Shown here: in pieces, positions 15,516 to 23,830 of the stretch
How the letters are laid out: each line of letters opens with the position of its first letter
Position numbering within the stretch: position 1 is the first letter of the stretch
Origin: Pseudomonadota bacterium
GTDB lineage: Bacteria; Pseudomonadota; Gammaproteobacteria; Steroidobacterales; Steroidobacteraceae
Direction: 5' to 3'
DNA: 29,373 bases
Assembly: GCA_021850555.1 (NCBI GenBank)
Contig: JAJZLX010000669.1
Coordinates: 1 to 29,373, forward strand
Made by a program: the position numbers and the translations under genes
The notes under the pieces: generated by a model
What the model was told of the DNA's origin: nothing
The model's input: the letters and a program-made list of their open reading frames with translations, nothing else
Databases searched by the model: none

Positions 15516-16418
15516 ATGTCGTCCATTCGATGCGTCGATCTTCTCAAGCGTGCGCGTGCTGGCAGCTACGCGGTCGGATATTTCGAGGCGTGGAGTCTGG
15601 AATCACTTCTCGCTATCGTACGTGCGGCCGAGATTGCCCGATCTCCAGTGATGACGGGGTTTTGCGGCGAATATCTTGCTAATCCGACGCGCAGGTTCAA
15701 GGAGGAGATCGGCCTGTACGGGGCAATTGCGAGGAAGGTTGCCTCGAATGCCTCGGTTCCGGTGGCTACTCTGCTCAACGAGTCGATCGACATGAACGTG
15801 GCATACAGAGGCGTCAAGGCGGGCTTCGATATGGTCATGTTCGTTGATGAGGAAATGCCCGCGGAGAAATTGATTGAGCCGACGCGGAAGCTGGTGGAAT
15901 TCGCGCACGCATGTGACGTCGCTGTTGAAGGAGAGGTTGGGGCTCTGGGAATGGTAGAGCACCTGGGAGGAAAGCGGCACTCCGGCAGAGCCACCGATCC
16001 CGAAATGGCCGCGAAGTTCGTGCAATGCACGGGCGTGGATGCGCTGGCCGTCTCGGTCGGCAACGTGCACTTTCTCGAGGGGGCCAAGGCCAGACTTGAC
16101 TTCGAGTTGCTCGAAGACCTGCATCGTAAAGTCTCCGTTCCCCTGGTTCTGCATGGAGGTACGGGTATCGACAAGGCGGAGTTTGAGCCGAGCATCGCAC
16201 GTGGAGTTGCCAAGGTCAATGTGGGATCGTGCCTCAAACGGACCGTACTGGAGTGTGAGAATGGCTATTTCTCCATGAACGAGGTAGGAAAGTTGAATCC
16301 TAACGATGTACTCGGCCGGGGCGGCGCGCTCGATGTGATGATGCGAAGCCAAGAGGCATTAATAGAAGAAGTGCTTGGCTTCATCAGGGCGTTTGGAGGC
16401 GAGAATAAGGCGGCATAG
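15516..16418 (+). CDS. Class II aldolase-family protein with altered active site
   Basis: A 300-residue TIM-barrel protein of the class II fructose/tagatose-bisphosphate aldolase family. The start YAVGYFEAWSLESL (18-31), VEGEVGALG (137-145), the His in VGNVHFLEG (185), LVLHGGTGID (210-219, His213) and AKVNVG (232-237) fit the family phosphate and zinc sites. However, the usual LHLDHG segment, which carries the catalytic Asp and a zinc His, reads TLLNES (85-90): Asp is replaced by Asn88 and His by Glu89. It may use another proton donor, bind metal through Glu, or act on a non-standard substrate. ATG 15516 is preferred over an upstream frame opening inside E1 beta. The gene lies between E1 beta and E2, implying a shared pathway; a ketose-phosphate cleavage giving DHAP is a guess. 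Confidence 0.85.
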   Translation: MSSIRCVDLLKRARAGSYAVGYFEAWSLESLLAIVRAAEIARSPVMTGFCGEYLANPTRRFKEEIGLYGAIARKVASNASVPVATLLNESIDMNVAYRGVKAGFDMVMFVDEEMPAEKLIEPTRKLVEFAHACDVAVEGEVGALGMVEHLGGKRHSGRATDPEMAAKFVQCTGVDALAVSVGNVHFLEGAKARLDFELLEDLHRKVSVPLVLHGGTGIDKAEFEPSIARGVAKVNVGSCLKRTVLECENGYFSMNEVGKLNPNDVLGRGGALDVMMRSQEALIEEVLGFIRAFGGENKAA

Positions 16419-16427
16419 GGGAGCACC

Positions 16428-17642
16428 ATGATTACAAAGATCCCTATGCCATCGGGAGGCACCAATACGGACCGACTGCGCGTCGTTTCATGGCGGAAGG
16501 GGGTGGGTGAGCCCGTGAACCGCGGTGACGTATTGCTTGAGGTCGAGACGGACAAATCTATCCTCGAAGTGGAGAGCTTTGCCAAGGGTACGTTGCTGAA
16601 GCAGGCGATACCGGAGGGGGAGTTCGCTGTCGTCGGTGAGGTGATCGCATATATCGGGAATCCTGAGGACGCCAAAGATCTGGATACACCCACGGGGGGG
16701 GAGGGAGGCAAGCGTGCGCCGGAGGGTTCCGAGCCAGGGGCCTCGACAGAGAAGTCGGCCGCTCCGGATCGCGCAGCCTCCGTTCGTAGTTCCGCCTCGA
16801 CGGGTGCGGTACAGGCAACGCCGGCTGCCAAGAGAGCAATCCGCGAACTCGGCGTGTCGATCGCGGCCGTTCATGCGGCGACGGGCAAGGACACGCTGAG
16901 CGCTGATGACGTGGCACGATTTGCGGCGGCGCGCGAGCACGACCGGCTGCAACAGGGTGCACCGTTCGATCTGCGACCTCTTACGTCCATCCGCCGCAGC
17001 ATCGCCGATCGGATGCAGATTGGGGCGTCGATTCCGACATTCAACGCGGAAATCGAAATCGAGGCGAGCAGCTGCATGCGCTTGCGATCCGATATGAATG
17101 CGCAAAGAAATGACGTGAAGGTGGCATATCACGATATCATTGCGAAAGGGGTTGCTGTCGTATGCCGCAGCCACCCGTTGGTGAATGCATCATTTACCAA
17201 TGAGGGCATCCGCGTCTTTCGTTCCGTCAACGTTGGCCTTGCGGTTTCAATAGATCAGGGGCTCGTGGTTCCGGTCGTACGGAATGTGGACGAAAAAACA
17301 ATCATCGCGATAGCCGCGGAGAATGCCGGGAACATCAGGCAGGTGCGGGAGGGAAAAATCGATGCGGAACTACTTCAACACGGGACCTTCACGATTTCCA
17401 ATCTCGGCAGCTATGGGATTCCCCGATTCACGGCAATCCTGAACCCGCCGCAGTCCTGCATTCTGGCCATAGGTGCGATTCAAACACGCGCGGTTTCGAG
17501 GGAGCGGTCCTGGCATGAAGTTCCGATGATGTCGATTACAGGTACGTTCGACCACAGGGTCATAGACGGTGCGTACGGAGCCCGGTTCCTGCTGGACCTA
17601 AAGAAGGTTTTGGAGCATCCGGAGCGGATTCGCGACGCATGA
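16428..17642 (+). CDS. Dihydrolipoamide acyltransferase (E2) component
   Basis: E2 core of a 2-oxoacid/acetoin-type dehydrogenase complex, which moves the acyl group from E1 to coenzyme A. Of 404 residues, it shows one N-terminal lipoyl domain with the modified Lys in ETDKSILEVES (Lys43), an Ala/Pro/Ser-rich linker (about 85-128), a peripheral-subunit-binding domain starting ATPAAKRAIRELGVS (130-165), and a catalytic acyltransferase domain ending with FDHRVIDGA (374-382; His376 and Asp380). ATG 16428 has AGGGGAG just upstream and follows the aldolase stop by nine bases. No lipoamide dehydrogenase (E3) gene follows, so a shared E3 encoded elsewhere must serve it. Acyl specificity cannot be read from the sequence. 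Confidence 0.94.
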   Translation: MITKIPMPSGGTNTDRLRVVSWRKGVGEPVNRGDVLLEVETDKSILEVESFAKGTLLKQAIPEGEFAVVGEVIAYIGNPEDAKDLDTPTGGEGGKRAPEGSEPGASTEKSAAPDRAASVRSSASTGAVQATPAAKRAIRELGVSIAAVHAATGKDTLSADDVARFAAAREHDRLQQGAPFDLRPLTSIRRSIADRMQIGASIPTFNAEIEIEASSCMRLRSDMNAQRNDVKVAYHDIIAKGVAVVCRSHPLVNASFTNEGIRVFRSVNVGLAVSIDQGLVVPVVRNVDEKTIIAIAAENAGNIRQVREGKIDAELLQHGTFTISNLGSYGIPRFTAILNPPQSCILAIGAIQTRAVSRERSWHEVPMMSITGTFDHRVIDGAYGARFLLDLKKVLEHPERIRDA

Positions 17643-17889
17643 GATCGTCGTCCCGATTGCGGGGCCGTCCCCCCGGGCTCCTGCTTGGTGGGAGCGGAGG
17701 AACCGAGAGGGCGAGAGCGGTTGCATGACCGTCGAGCACGGCCCTGTGGTCTGGGTGTCCAGTCATGGGCACAAGCAAGCGGTGCGTGCGGGAACCCGTG
17801 GCATCGGCAGCAGTTGCCGACAGTGAAGGTCGCGGTCTTCAAGACTCTCAGACACTTGCCGCGCACGGTGCGATAACAGAGGGGATAAA

Positions 17890-19443
17890 ATGCCTCAATA
17901 TCTGCTGGGACTCGATCACGGAACTGGTGGGGTGAAGGGCTGCATCATCGACGAGTCGGCCAATGTCCTGGGGTACGCGTACCGGGAGTATCCGATCTAT
18001 TCGAATGCGCCGGGGTGGTCGGAGCACGACCCGGACATCTACTGGGTTGCCGCTTGCGAGGTGATCCGCGAGTGCATCGGTGCTGCCGGGATTCGTCCCG
18101 AGGAGATCAAGGGGATCGCCAATTCCTCCGCTCTGCCGTCATTGGTGATGGTGGACCGCGACCACAATCCAATTGAGCTCGCGTACAACCTGATGGACCG
18201 GCGTGCCACGGAGCAGGTTCAATGGCTACGAGAAAACATCGGTGAAGAACGCCTATTCCGCGTGAGCCGAAACCGTCTGGAGGATCACCCGATACTCGTC
18301 AACCTGATGTGGGAGAGGCAAAATCGCCCTGAGAGCTTTGCCCGGATCCATAAGGCGCTGACGATCGATGGCTATATCCGGCTGAAGCTCACCGGTCGGG
18401 CGACGGCGAACTTCTCGTCGGGGGCGTTTTTCGGGGTCGCGTATGACCTTAAGCGAAATTGTTTCGACGAGAACTTGCTGCGGGAAATAGGTCTTGATCC
18501 GGAAATTCTACCGGAATTCTTCTCGTGCGAAGATATAGTGGGAGAAACGCTGCCCGCCGCCGCGAAGTCGGCCGGGCTTGTTCCTGGCATTCCAGTCGCC
18601 GCGGGTTCCGTAGACTGCAATGCAGGCTGGATGGGTGGCGGTGCCGTGCGTACCGGCGACATCCAGATCAATCTTGGCACATGCGGGGTGATCGGAGTGA
18701 TCCACGAGGATCCGGAGCTGATCGTGGATACGATGATCAACTGCTCGTATGTTACCGACTCCAGAAAGGTCTTCGCCACCGTGGCCGCCACGACCTGCGG
18801 CGGACAGTCGCTTCGGTATCTTCGGGATAACTTTTCCCAGCTGGAAGTCGCGACGGAAAAGGTAGTGCCCGGCTTCAGTGCGTACGACAGCATGGAAAAG
18901 CAGGCCGAGTCCGTGCCTCTCGGCTGCGATGGGTTGGTGGTTTTGCCCTATCTCATGGGTGAGCGCACGCCACTGTGGGACGTCGAGGCGCGTGGGGTCA
19001 TTTTTGGGTTATCGCTTCATCACACGAAGGCGCACCTGGTACGCGCGACGATGGAAGGCGTCACATTCGCGATGTACGAGTCGTTTCAGATCATTCAGAA
19101 GCGTTCGTCGAAACTGAACTTCCCGATCGTTCTAAACGAAGGTGGAGCCAGGAATCGCCTCTGGCGCCGTATGATCACGGATGTCTTTAACGTGCCGACC
19201 GTATTTGTCAGAAGTCGCATAGGGGCGCCGATGGGAGATGCGATTCTCGCGGGTGTAGCAGTCGGGGTGTTCAAGGACTTTTCGATTGCAAGGACAAAAT
19301 CCGAGTACGTCGATCCGATGGAGCCGGTGGCCGAGGAGCACGAGCGCTACATGGAGTATTACCGGCTTTTTGGAAGCGTCTACTGCGATCTCAAACAGGA
19401 GTTCCAACAGCTCTCGCGTATTCGGGCAAAGCGCTCCAATTAG
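17890..19443 (+). CDS. FGGY-family carbohydrate kinase (xylulokinase-like)
   Basis: ATP-dependent sugar kinase, probably phosphorylating a ketose made by the neighbouring dehydrogenase. At 517 residues it is typical of FGGY enzymes. Motifs include LGLDHGTGGVKG (6-17) for phosphate binding, GWSEHDPDIYW (42-52), LMDRRA (101-106), the catalytic-base region GSVDCNAGWMGGG (Asp242), LPYLMGERTPLWD and, near the C-terminus, NEGGARNRLW followed by GAPMGDAILAG for nucleotide binding. GAGGGG sits about six bases before ATG 17890. The 247 bases between E2 and this gene carry a short GCTCC/GGAGC hairpin (17677-17695) and no gene, so the kinase may be partly separately expressed. Candidate substrates are pentuloses or tetruloses; the choice is not resolvable. 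Confidence 0.9.
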   Translation: MPQYLLGLDHGTGGVKGCIIDESANVLGYAYREYPIYSNAPGWSEHDPDIYWVAACEVIRECIGAAGIRPEEIKGIANSSALPSLVMVDRDHNPIELAYNLMDRRATEQVQWLRENIGEERLFRVSRNRLEDHPILVNLMWERQNRPESFARIHKALTIDGYIRLKLTGRATANFSSGAFFGVAYDLKRNCFDENLLREIGLDPEILPEFFSCEDIVGETLPAAAKSAGLVPGIPVAAGSVDCNAGWMGGGAVRTGDIQINLGTCGVIGVIHEDPELIVDTMINCSYVTDSRKVFATVAATTCGGQSLRYLRDNFSQLEVATEKVVPGFSAYDSMEKQAESVPLGCDGLVVLPYLMGERTPLWDVEARGVIFGLSLHHTKAHLVRATMEGVTFAMYESFQIIQKRSSKLNFPIVLNEGGARNRLWRRMITDVFNVPTVFVRSRIGAPMGDAILAGVAVGVFKDFSIARTKSEYVDPMEPVAEEHERYMEYYRLFGSVYCDLKQEFQQLSRIRAKRSN

Positions 19444-19484
19444 CGCATCCGATCCAATATGGCGTTGCACACAGGAGAAGGATG

Positions 19485-20321
19485 ATGACTCAGGCAAAGT
19501 CCTTGAACAATTTGGTGGTCAAAGAAATCACGAGCGTGGCGGCTCGGTTTACCCTGAAAGGTAAGAAAGCCATCGTCACGGGCGCGAAAGGAGGTATTGG
19601 GAGGGCGACAGCTACCGCCTTCGCCGAACTCGGCGCGGATGTGGCCATTGTGGACTTGCCCGCAGCGGTGGGTGAGTCTGAAGCCGTCGCGAAATCACTC
19701 AGTGGGCGGTTTGGGGTGAAATCGGTGGCCATAGGCGCTGATCTGTGTCAGGAAAACGACGTCAAGGAAATGACCCGCAGAGTGGTCGACGCGTTTGGAA
19801 CGATCGACGTCGTACACAGCAACGCGGGCATCTTTGACATGGGGGACAATCCGCAAATGCCGGTCGGCGCGTTCAAGCGAATTGTCGATGTGAATCTCCT
19901 GGGGATGTTTCTGGTCAACCGTGAATGTGCGGAAGTTATGGTCGCCCATAAGCATGGAGGGTCGATCATAAACACGGTGTCCATGTCCGGCAGCATCGTG
20001 AATCCCACGCGGACGGAGACCGATTACATGGTTGCATACACGGCGTCGAAAGGCGGAGCGAAACACCTTACCAAAGCCATGGCCGTAAATTACATTAGGC
20101 ATGGAATTCGAATCAACTCGGTCAGCCCGGGTTACCTGATATCCGGGGCGCATGCCGCAATGTCCCAGAAGGATGTCGACTGGTGGGCCAACTCCGTGCC
20201 AATCAAGCGATTCGGTGAAATGGACGAGATCGTCGGTATCGTGTGCCTTCTGGCGACGGATCTTGCCACGTACTTTGTCGGGTCCGACATCATCATGGAT
20301 GGTGGCGCGACGATCACTTAA
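19485..20321 (+). CDS. SDR-family oxidoreductase, probable polyol/sugar dehydrogenase
   Basis: NAD(P)-dependent short-chain dehydrogenase of about 278 residues. Numbering from the alternative ATG at 19482, the cofactor motif TGAKGGIG is at 33-40 and an acidic Asp58 after the second strand (IVDLP) favours NAD over NADP. NAG is at 114-116, the catalytic Ser lies in the SMSGS region (167-171), and Tyr186-x-x-x-Lys190 completes the active site. Two adjacent ATGs exist (19482, 19485); AGGAG at 19473-19477 fits 19485 better. It follows the kinase by 41 bases and precedes a polyol permease, so the likely reaction is polyol to ketose, supplying the kinase. The family is certain; the substrate is inferred only from the neighbours. 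Confidence 0.9.
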   Translation: MTQAKSLNNLVVKEITSVAARFTLKGKKAIVTGAKGGIGRATATAFAELGADVAIVDLPAAVGESEAVAKSLSGRFGVKSVAIGADLCQENDVKEMTRRVVDAFGTIDVVHSNAGIFDMGDNPQMPVGAFKRIVDVNLLGMFLVNRECAEVMVAHKHGGSIINTVSMSGSIVNPTRTETDYMVAYTASKGGAKHLTKAMAVNYIRHGIRINSVSPGYLISGAHAAMSQKDVDWWANSVPIKRFGEMDEIVGIVCLLATDLATYFVGSDIIMDGGATIT

Positions 20322-20662
20322 GCGCAGGTGGTTCCGGACGCGTGTTGGGCCGGGCGTGGCGCGTGCGAGAGCTGCGGAAACGGCGGAGTCTGTCGGCGAC
20401 CTGTCCAGGATCTGGCTCGGCAAGGGAATGGGGTTGAGCGTAATTCACGAGCCAATCTGCGTACGGTTGGTCATGGTGATGCCATAAAGGGGAAAGGGGC
20501 GCGGCCGGTCGACGCCTCATGATCGGGCCGCGGGCGAAGGGGGTTCACGGCGGTCTGGAGCGGACGGAAAGAGGCGGCCTGTAGAGCGGCAATGTGACTG
20601 ACGGGCGAGTCTAGGCTGATGAGGTCGCAATAGGCAGCGGATCATGTCGGGAGTCATATAAA
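20322..20662. other. Intergenic stretch between SDR and permease genes
   Basis: About 340 bases without a credible gene. The one structure noted is an inverted repeat CGCGGCC (20500-20506) and GGCCGCG (20526-20532) with a 19-base loop and no following T-run, so it is at best a weak attenuator or pause hairpin. Small frames here show no recognisable protein. Confidence 0.5.
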
Positions 20663-22003
20663 TTGGCGAACAGCGAATCACCGCGAAGACCGGTGGCGGC
20701 TGGGCCCCAGGGCGGTCCTGGCCTGCGCGGAGTCGAGGAGGAGGTGGAAGGCGCGGGTTTGTTGTATAGGATTGGGATTCCGCCCGCACTGTTGTGGGGA
20801 TTTGTAGGTCTGCTGTTCTTTCTGACGGGAGATGGGGTCGAATCGGGGTATCTCGCGCCGTTTCTCGCCGATAGATTGCATCTCTCGCCAAGCGCGGTAG
20901 GCGTCGTCTTTACGTGTTACGGGTTTGCGGCGGCCGCCGCAGGCTGGTTTTCTGGCGCGCTCTCAGACGTCTGGGGTCCTCGTCGCGTCATCTGCATCGG
21001 ATTCTTCATCTGGATCCTCTTGGAGGTGCCGTTTCTCGTGTTCGGCATCGGCCACAATGATTATGCGGTCATTCTGTTGACCTATGGTCTTAGGGGTCTT
21101 GGATATCCTCTATTTGCCTATGGATTCCTCGTTTGGATAACTGTTGTCGCGCCGAGGAATCGGCTGGCTTCCGCCATGGGATGGTTCTGGTTCGCCTTTA
21201 CGGGAGGACTCCCGACTCTCGGGTCGCTATTCGCGCGGTTCTGGATACCGAGAATAGGCCGCTTAGATACCCTCTGGGCTTCGACAGGGCTGGTCATCCT
21301 TGGGGGGGCGATTCTTTTGTTAGGCGTGAAAGAGCGTCGCGGTAGGTCTCGACTGGTGGCAGGGAGCGAGAGACCGGTGCGCGCGCTGATCGGGTCGTTG
21401 AAGCTGGCGGTGAGGAAGCCAAGAACGCTCGTGGCGTGCATAGTACGTGCGATAAACACGGCGCCAGAGTTCGGGTTTTTCATCATTCTCCCAGCGTATT
21501 TCGAGAAGACAATTGGATTTCCACAGCGGGACTTCCTGACTCTCCTGAGCACGATGTTTTTGTCAAACATCGTGTGGAATTTGCTGTTTGGGATGCTTGC
21601 GGACGTGTTGGGCTGGCGTCGAACGATTGCGTACTGCGGTGGCTTTGGATGTGCGTTGACTACGCTGGCGCTATATTACGTTCCGATGGCCACGCATAGT
21701 TTCGTGCTGAGCCTGGCCGTGGGCGCGGCGTATGGCGCGACTCTCGCCGGGTATGTGCCGCTGTCGGCCACAGCGCCGATGCTGGAGCCGGAACATCGTG
21801 GAGAGGCCTTGTCGCTCCTGAGTCTGGGTGCTAGTGCGGCAATGCTGCTCGGTCCAGCGATTGTGACGCTTTCTTTGGGCGAAGTCGGAGTCAAGGGAGT
21901 GATGTGGATTTTTGCGATGCTGTACGTCGCAAGCGGAATAATGGCACTCATATGGCTCCAGGTGCCCGAGAGCGATGGCGCTGCAAGGGATGCGCCCGTG
22001 TGA
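20663..22003 (+). CDS. MFS polyol permease, RbtT/DalT-like
   Basis: Inner-membrane sugar-alcohol permease of 446 residues with twelve predicted hydrophobic segments after a 35-residue polar N-terminus. The first helix region LLWGFVGLLFFLTGDGVESGYLA closely follows the pattern of ribitol/D-arabinitol transporters (LLWG...FMTGDGFE), and the loop SGALSDVWGPRRV is the MFS signature between helices 2 and 3. The start is TTG 20663, supported by GGGAG about nine bases upstream; no better start precedes the first helix. It lies between the SDR dehydrogenase and the SorC regulator genes, fitting uptake of the cluster's inducing polyol. The similarity to RbtT is from memory of that family's pattern, so the substrate remains open. 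Confidence 0.85.
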   Translation: MANSESPRRPVAAGPQGGPGLRGVEEEVEGAGLLYRIGIPPALLWGFVGLLFFLTGDGVESGYLAPFLADRLHLSPSAVGVVFTCYGFAAAAAGWFSGALSDVWGPRRVICIGFFIWILLEVPFLVFGIGHNDYAVILLTYGLRGLGYPLFAYGFLVWITVVAPRNRLASAMGWFWFAFTGGLPTLGSLFARFWIPRIGRLDTLWASTGLVILGGAILLLGVKERRGRSRLVAGSERPVRALIGSLKLAVRKPRTLVACIVRAINTAPEFGFFIILPAYFEKTIGFPQRDFLTLLSTMFLSNIVWNLLFGMLADVLGWRRTIAYCGGFGCALTTLALYYVPMATHSFVLSLAVGAAYGATLAGYVPLSATAPMLEPEHRGEALSLLSLGASAAMLLGPAIVTLSLGEVGVKGVMWIFAMLYVASGIMALIWLQVPESDGAARDAPV

Positions 22004-22020
22004 TATAAAATCCGCGGTGG

Positions 22021-23037
22021 GTGTTCGGCTATCCCGTGAATGGAGGCCATAAGATTCCAAACTATACCAACCAGCAGCTCATTTTGGCGGCCCGGCTATA
22101 CTATCTAGAAGGTATGTCTCAGGCTGAGATCGCGACGTTTGTCCGGGTGTCGCAGCCGAAGATTTCGCGCATGCTCGCCATCGCGCAGCAGCGGGGAATT
22201 GTGCGGATCTCCGTTCCTGAGTATGAGTCCCGGAATCCTGAGCTCGAGAAAGCGCTGGCCAAGACATTCTCGATCGATGCGGTTGTCATTCACAGCATCG
22301 GAGGGGTGGAGATGATACCGCTGCGGCGCATCATGGGGTACTTTGCGGCATCTGTGGTTGGAAAATGGATCAAGGCACACTCACTTGTCGTGCTTTCCGG
22401 CGGACGCGCCGTGCAGGCGCTTGTGGAGCAGATGCAGCCCGTGCAACCGATTCCGGACCTGCGGATTGCCACGGGGATGGGACACATCGATTCGATGCCA
22501 GGACCGTACGACGCATCGGAGCTTTGCAGGGACTTGGCACGCCGCTGGCAGGGAAGTGTGCTCAGCTTGAATGGTCCTCTCATATTTCCTGATGAAGGTT
22601 CGTGCCAGGAGGTGGTACGGCTTCCTCAGATCCAGGAAGTGCTGCGCGCTGTCGTGAGGGCGAATGTTCTGATCTTTGGTGTGGGGGCAATGCACAATTC
22701 GCTGCTGTTCGAGCGGGATCTCTTCACCCGAGCGGAAATCGGAAAGTTGGCGGACGCGGGGGCGGTAGGGGAGGTGCTTGGACGATTTTACAACGCCAAA
22801 GGGGTCGAGTGCCAAACTACGGTGCGTAATCGGACTCTGAGCATCGATCTTGCGAAACTGCGTGGGATAGCGAGGCGAATTGCTGTTGTTGTCGGGGTGG
22901 ACAGAACTGCTGCTGTCCTTGGGGCAATACGGGGTAAAATACTCAACACGCTCGTGACGGAGGAGTCGTGCGCGGAAGCTCTTTTGAGGATGGGTTCGCG
23001 TCGGTCGAACGGAAAGACGGACGGATCCTCTCGGTAG
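22021..23037 (+). CDS. SorC/DeoR-family sugar-binding transcriptional regulator
   Basis: Regulator with an N-terminal helix-turn-helix (YLEGMSQAEIATFVRVSQPKISRML, read here as GMSQAEIA, residues 31-38, and VSQPKISRM, 43-51) followed by the SorC-type sugar-phosphate-binding domain (LSGGRAVQAL, ATGMGHID, IFGVGAMHNSLL). Members usually respond to phosphorylated sugars, so the product of the FGGY kinase is a reasonable inducer. The listed start is GTG 22021; GTG 22036 is also in frame. A good GGAGG at 22043-22047 is followed seven bases later by an in-frame ATT (22054), which would give the usual short N-terminus, so the start is uncertain. It closes the polyol cluster and probably controls it. 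Confidence 0.9.
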   Translation: MFGYPVNGGHKIPNYTNQQLILAARLYYLEGMSQAEIATFVRVSQPKISRMLAIAQQRGIVRISVPEYESRNPELEKALAKTFSIDAVVIHSIGGVEMIPLRRIMGYFAASVVGKWIKAHSLVVLSGGRAVQALVEQMQPVQPIPDLRIATGMGHIDSMPGPYDASELCRDLARRWQGSVLSLNGPLIFPDEGSCQEVVRLPQIQEVLRAVVRANVLIFGVGAMHNSLLFERDLFTRAEIGKLADAGAVGEVLGRFYNAKGVECQTTVRNRTLSIDLAKLRGIARRIAVVVGVDRTAAVLGAIRGKILNTLVTEESCAEALLRMGSRRSNGKTDGSSR

Positions 23038-23264
23038 TTGTGGAAATAGGGGTCTTCTGGTTTCAGTCTCCATTGGGGATTGGTAAGCTCCTCCCCAGCA
23101 CCGTCAGGTTGCGGGAATGGCCGTGACGCGAGACGAGGACGATCAGAGGCACGCAACGGATCGCCGTGAGTTGCAGATATTCTCCGAGTTTGTCGTGAGG
23201 TCCGCATCTGGACATCGGAGGGTCGGACGGCGTTCGCCGTCGGCAGTCGACCGGATGGCTGACA

Positions 23265-23830
23265 ATGGGTGGGGCGACTGGCGGCCTGTATGCGGCCGGT
23301 GAAGAAGTGCCGAAAGAAGTGCCGAAAGGTTACCGGAACGCCATCGAATGGGATGGTCAAGCTTCTGCCCGGGGAATTTCTGTGACGCAAGATAGGGTGT
23401 GGGTTCGGTACGCCTATGGACTTGGTGTGACGCGAAATTATGTGCAAGTCATGCGGTGGGTTCGGGCGGCCGCGGCACAGAATGATTCGGACGGGCAGGA
23501 TGCGCTCGGAGTTCTCTCTGTGCACGGATGGGGCGTGCCGCGAAGCCACATGGGGGCACTGCGCCGGTTTCGCAGGGCGAGGGAAGTCGGCGGCGCGGGC
23601 AGGCTGCCGGGACTGCACTACGCGGCCGGGAGCGGTGTGAAGCGCAACTACAGGTTGGCGTTCGCGTGGGCGGAATTGTCCACCGAGCCTCCCGACCCGG
23701 CGCGGTATGGCGCGCAAATTGCCAAAGCCCGGGCATTGCATCTGACCACAGCGCAGTTCGAGGCGGACGATCGGTTCATCCGTCGCTGGAGAGTCGGCCA
23801 GGACCTCAAGTGGCGAGCCGGGTGTCCTCA
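23265..23830 (+). pseudogene. Decayed Sel1-like repeat protein gene
   Basis: The translated frame shows at least two degenerate Sel1-like (short TPR) repeats: YAYGLGVTRNYVQVMRWVRAAA, with the pattern of a YxxGxGVxxDxxxAxxWxxxAA unit (GLGVTRNY...VRAAA), then LGVLSVHGWGVPRSHMGALRRF and LHYAAGSGVKRNYRLAFAWAE. The AxxGxxxAQ half of each unit is eroded. The frame has no stop of its own and runs on into the antisense of the hydrolase gene, and no export signal precedes it, so I read it as a truncated remnant. Intact Sel1 proteins mediate protein-protein contacts. No functional link to the polyol operon is apparent. Confidence 0.6.
23304..23327 (+). repeat. Two tandem 12-bp units
   Basis: GAAGTGCCGAAA occurs twice in exact tandem, encoding EVPK-EVPK in the frame of the Sel1-like remnant. 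It is a small local duplication, consistent with relaxed constraint on this remnant. Confidence 0.85.

Noticed and set aside
17661..17695. Hairpins GGGG/CCCC and GCTCC/GGAGC after the E2 gene as a terminator
   Set aside because: Stems are short and there is no T-run, so a rho-independent terminator is not supported.
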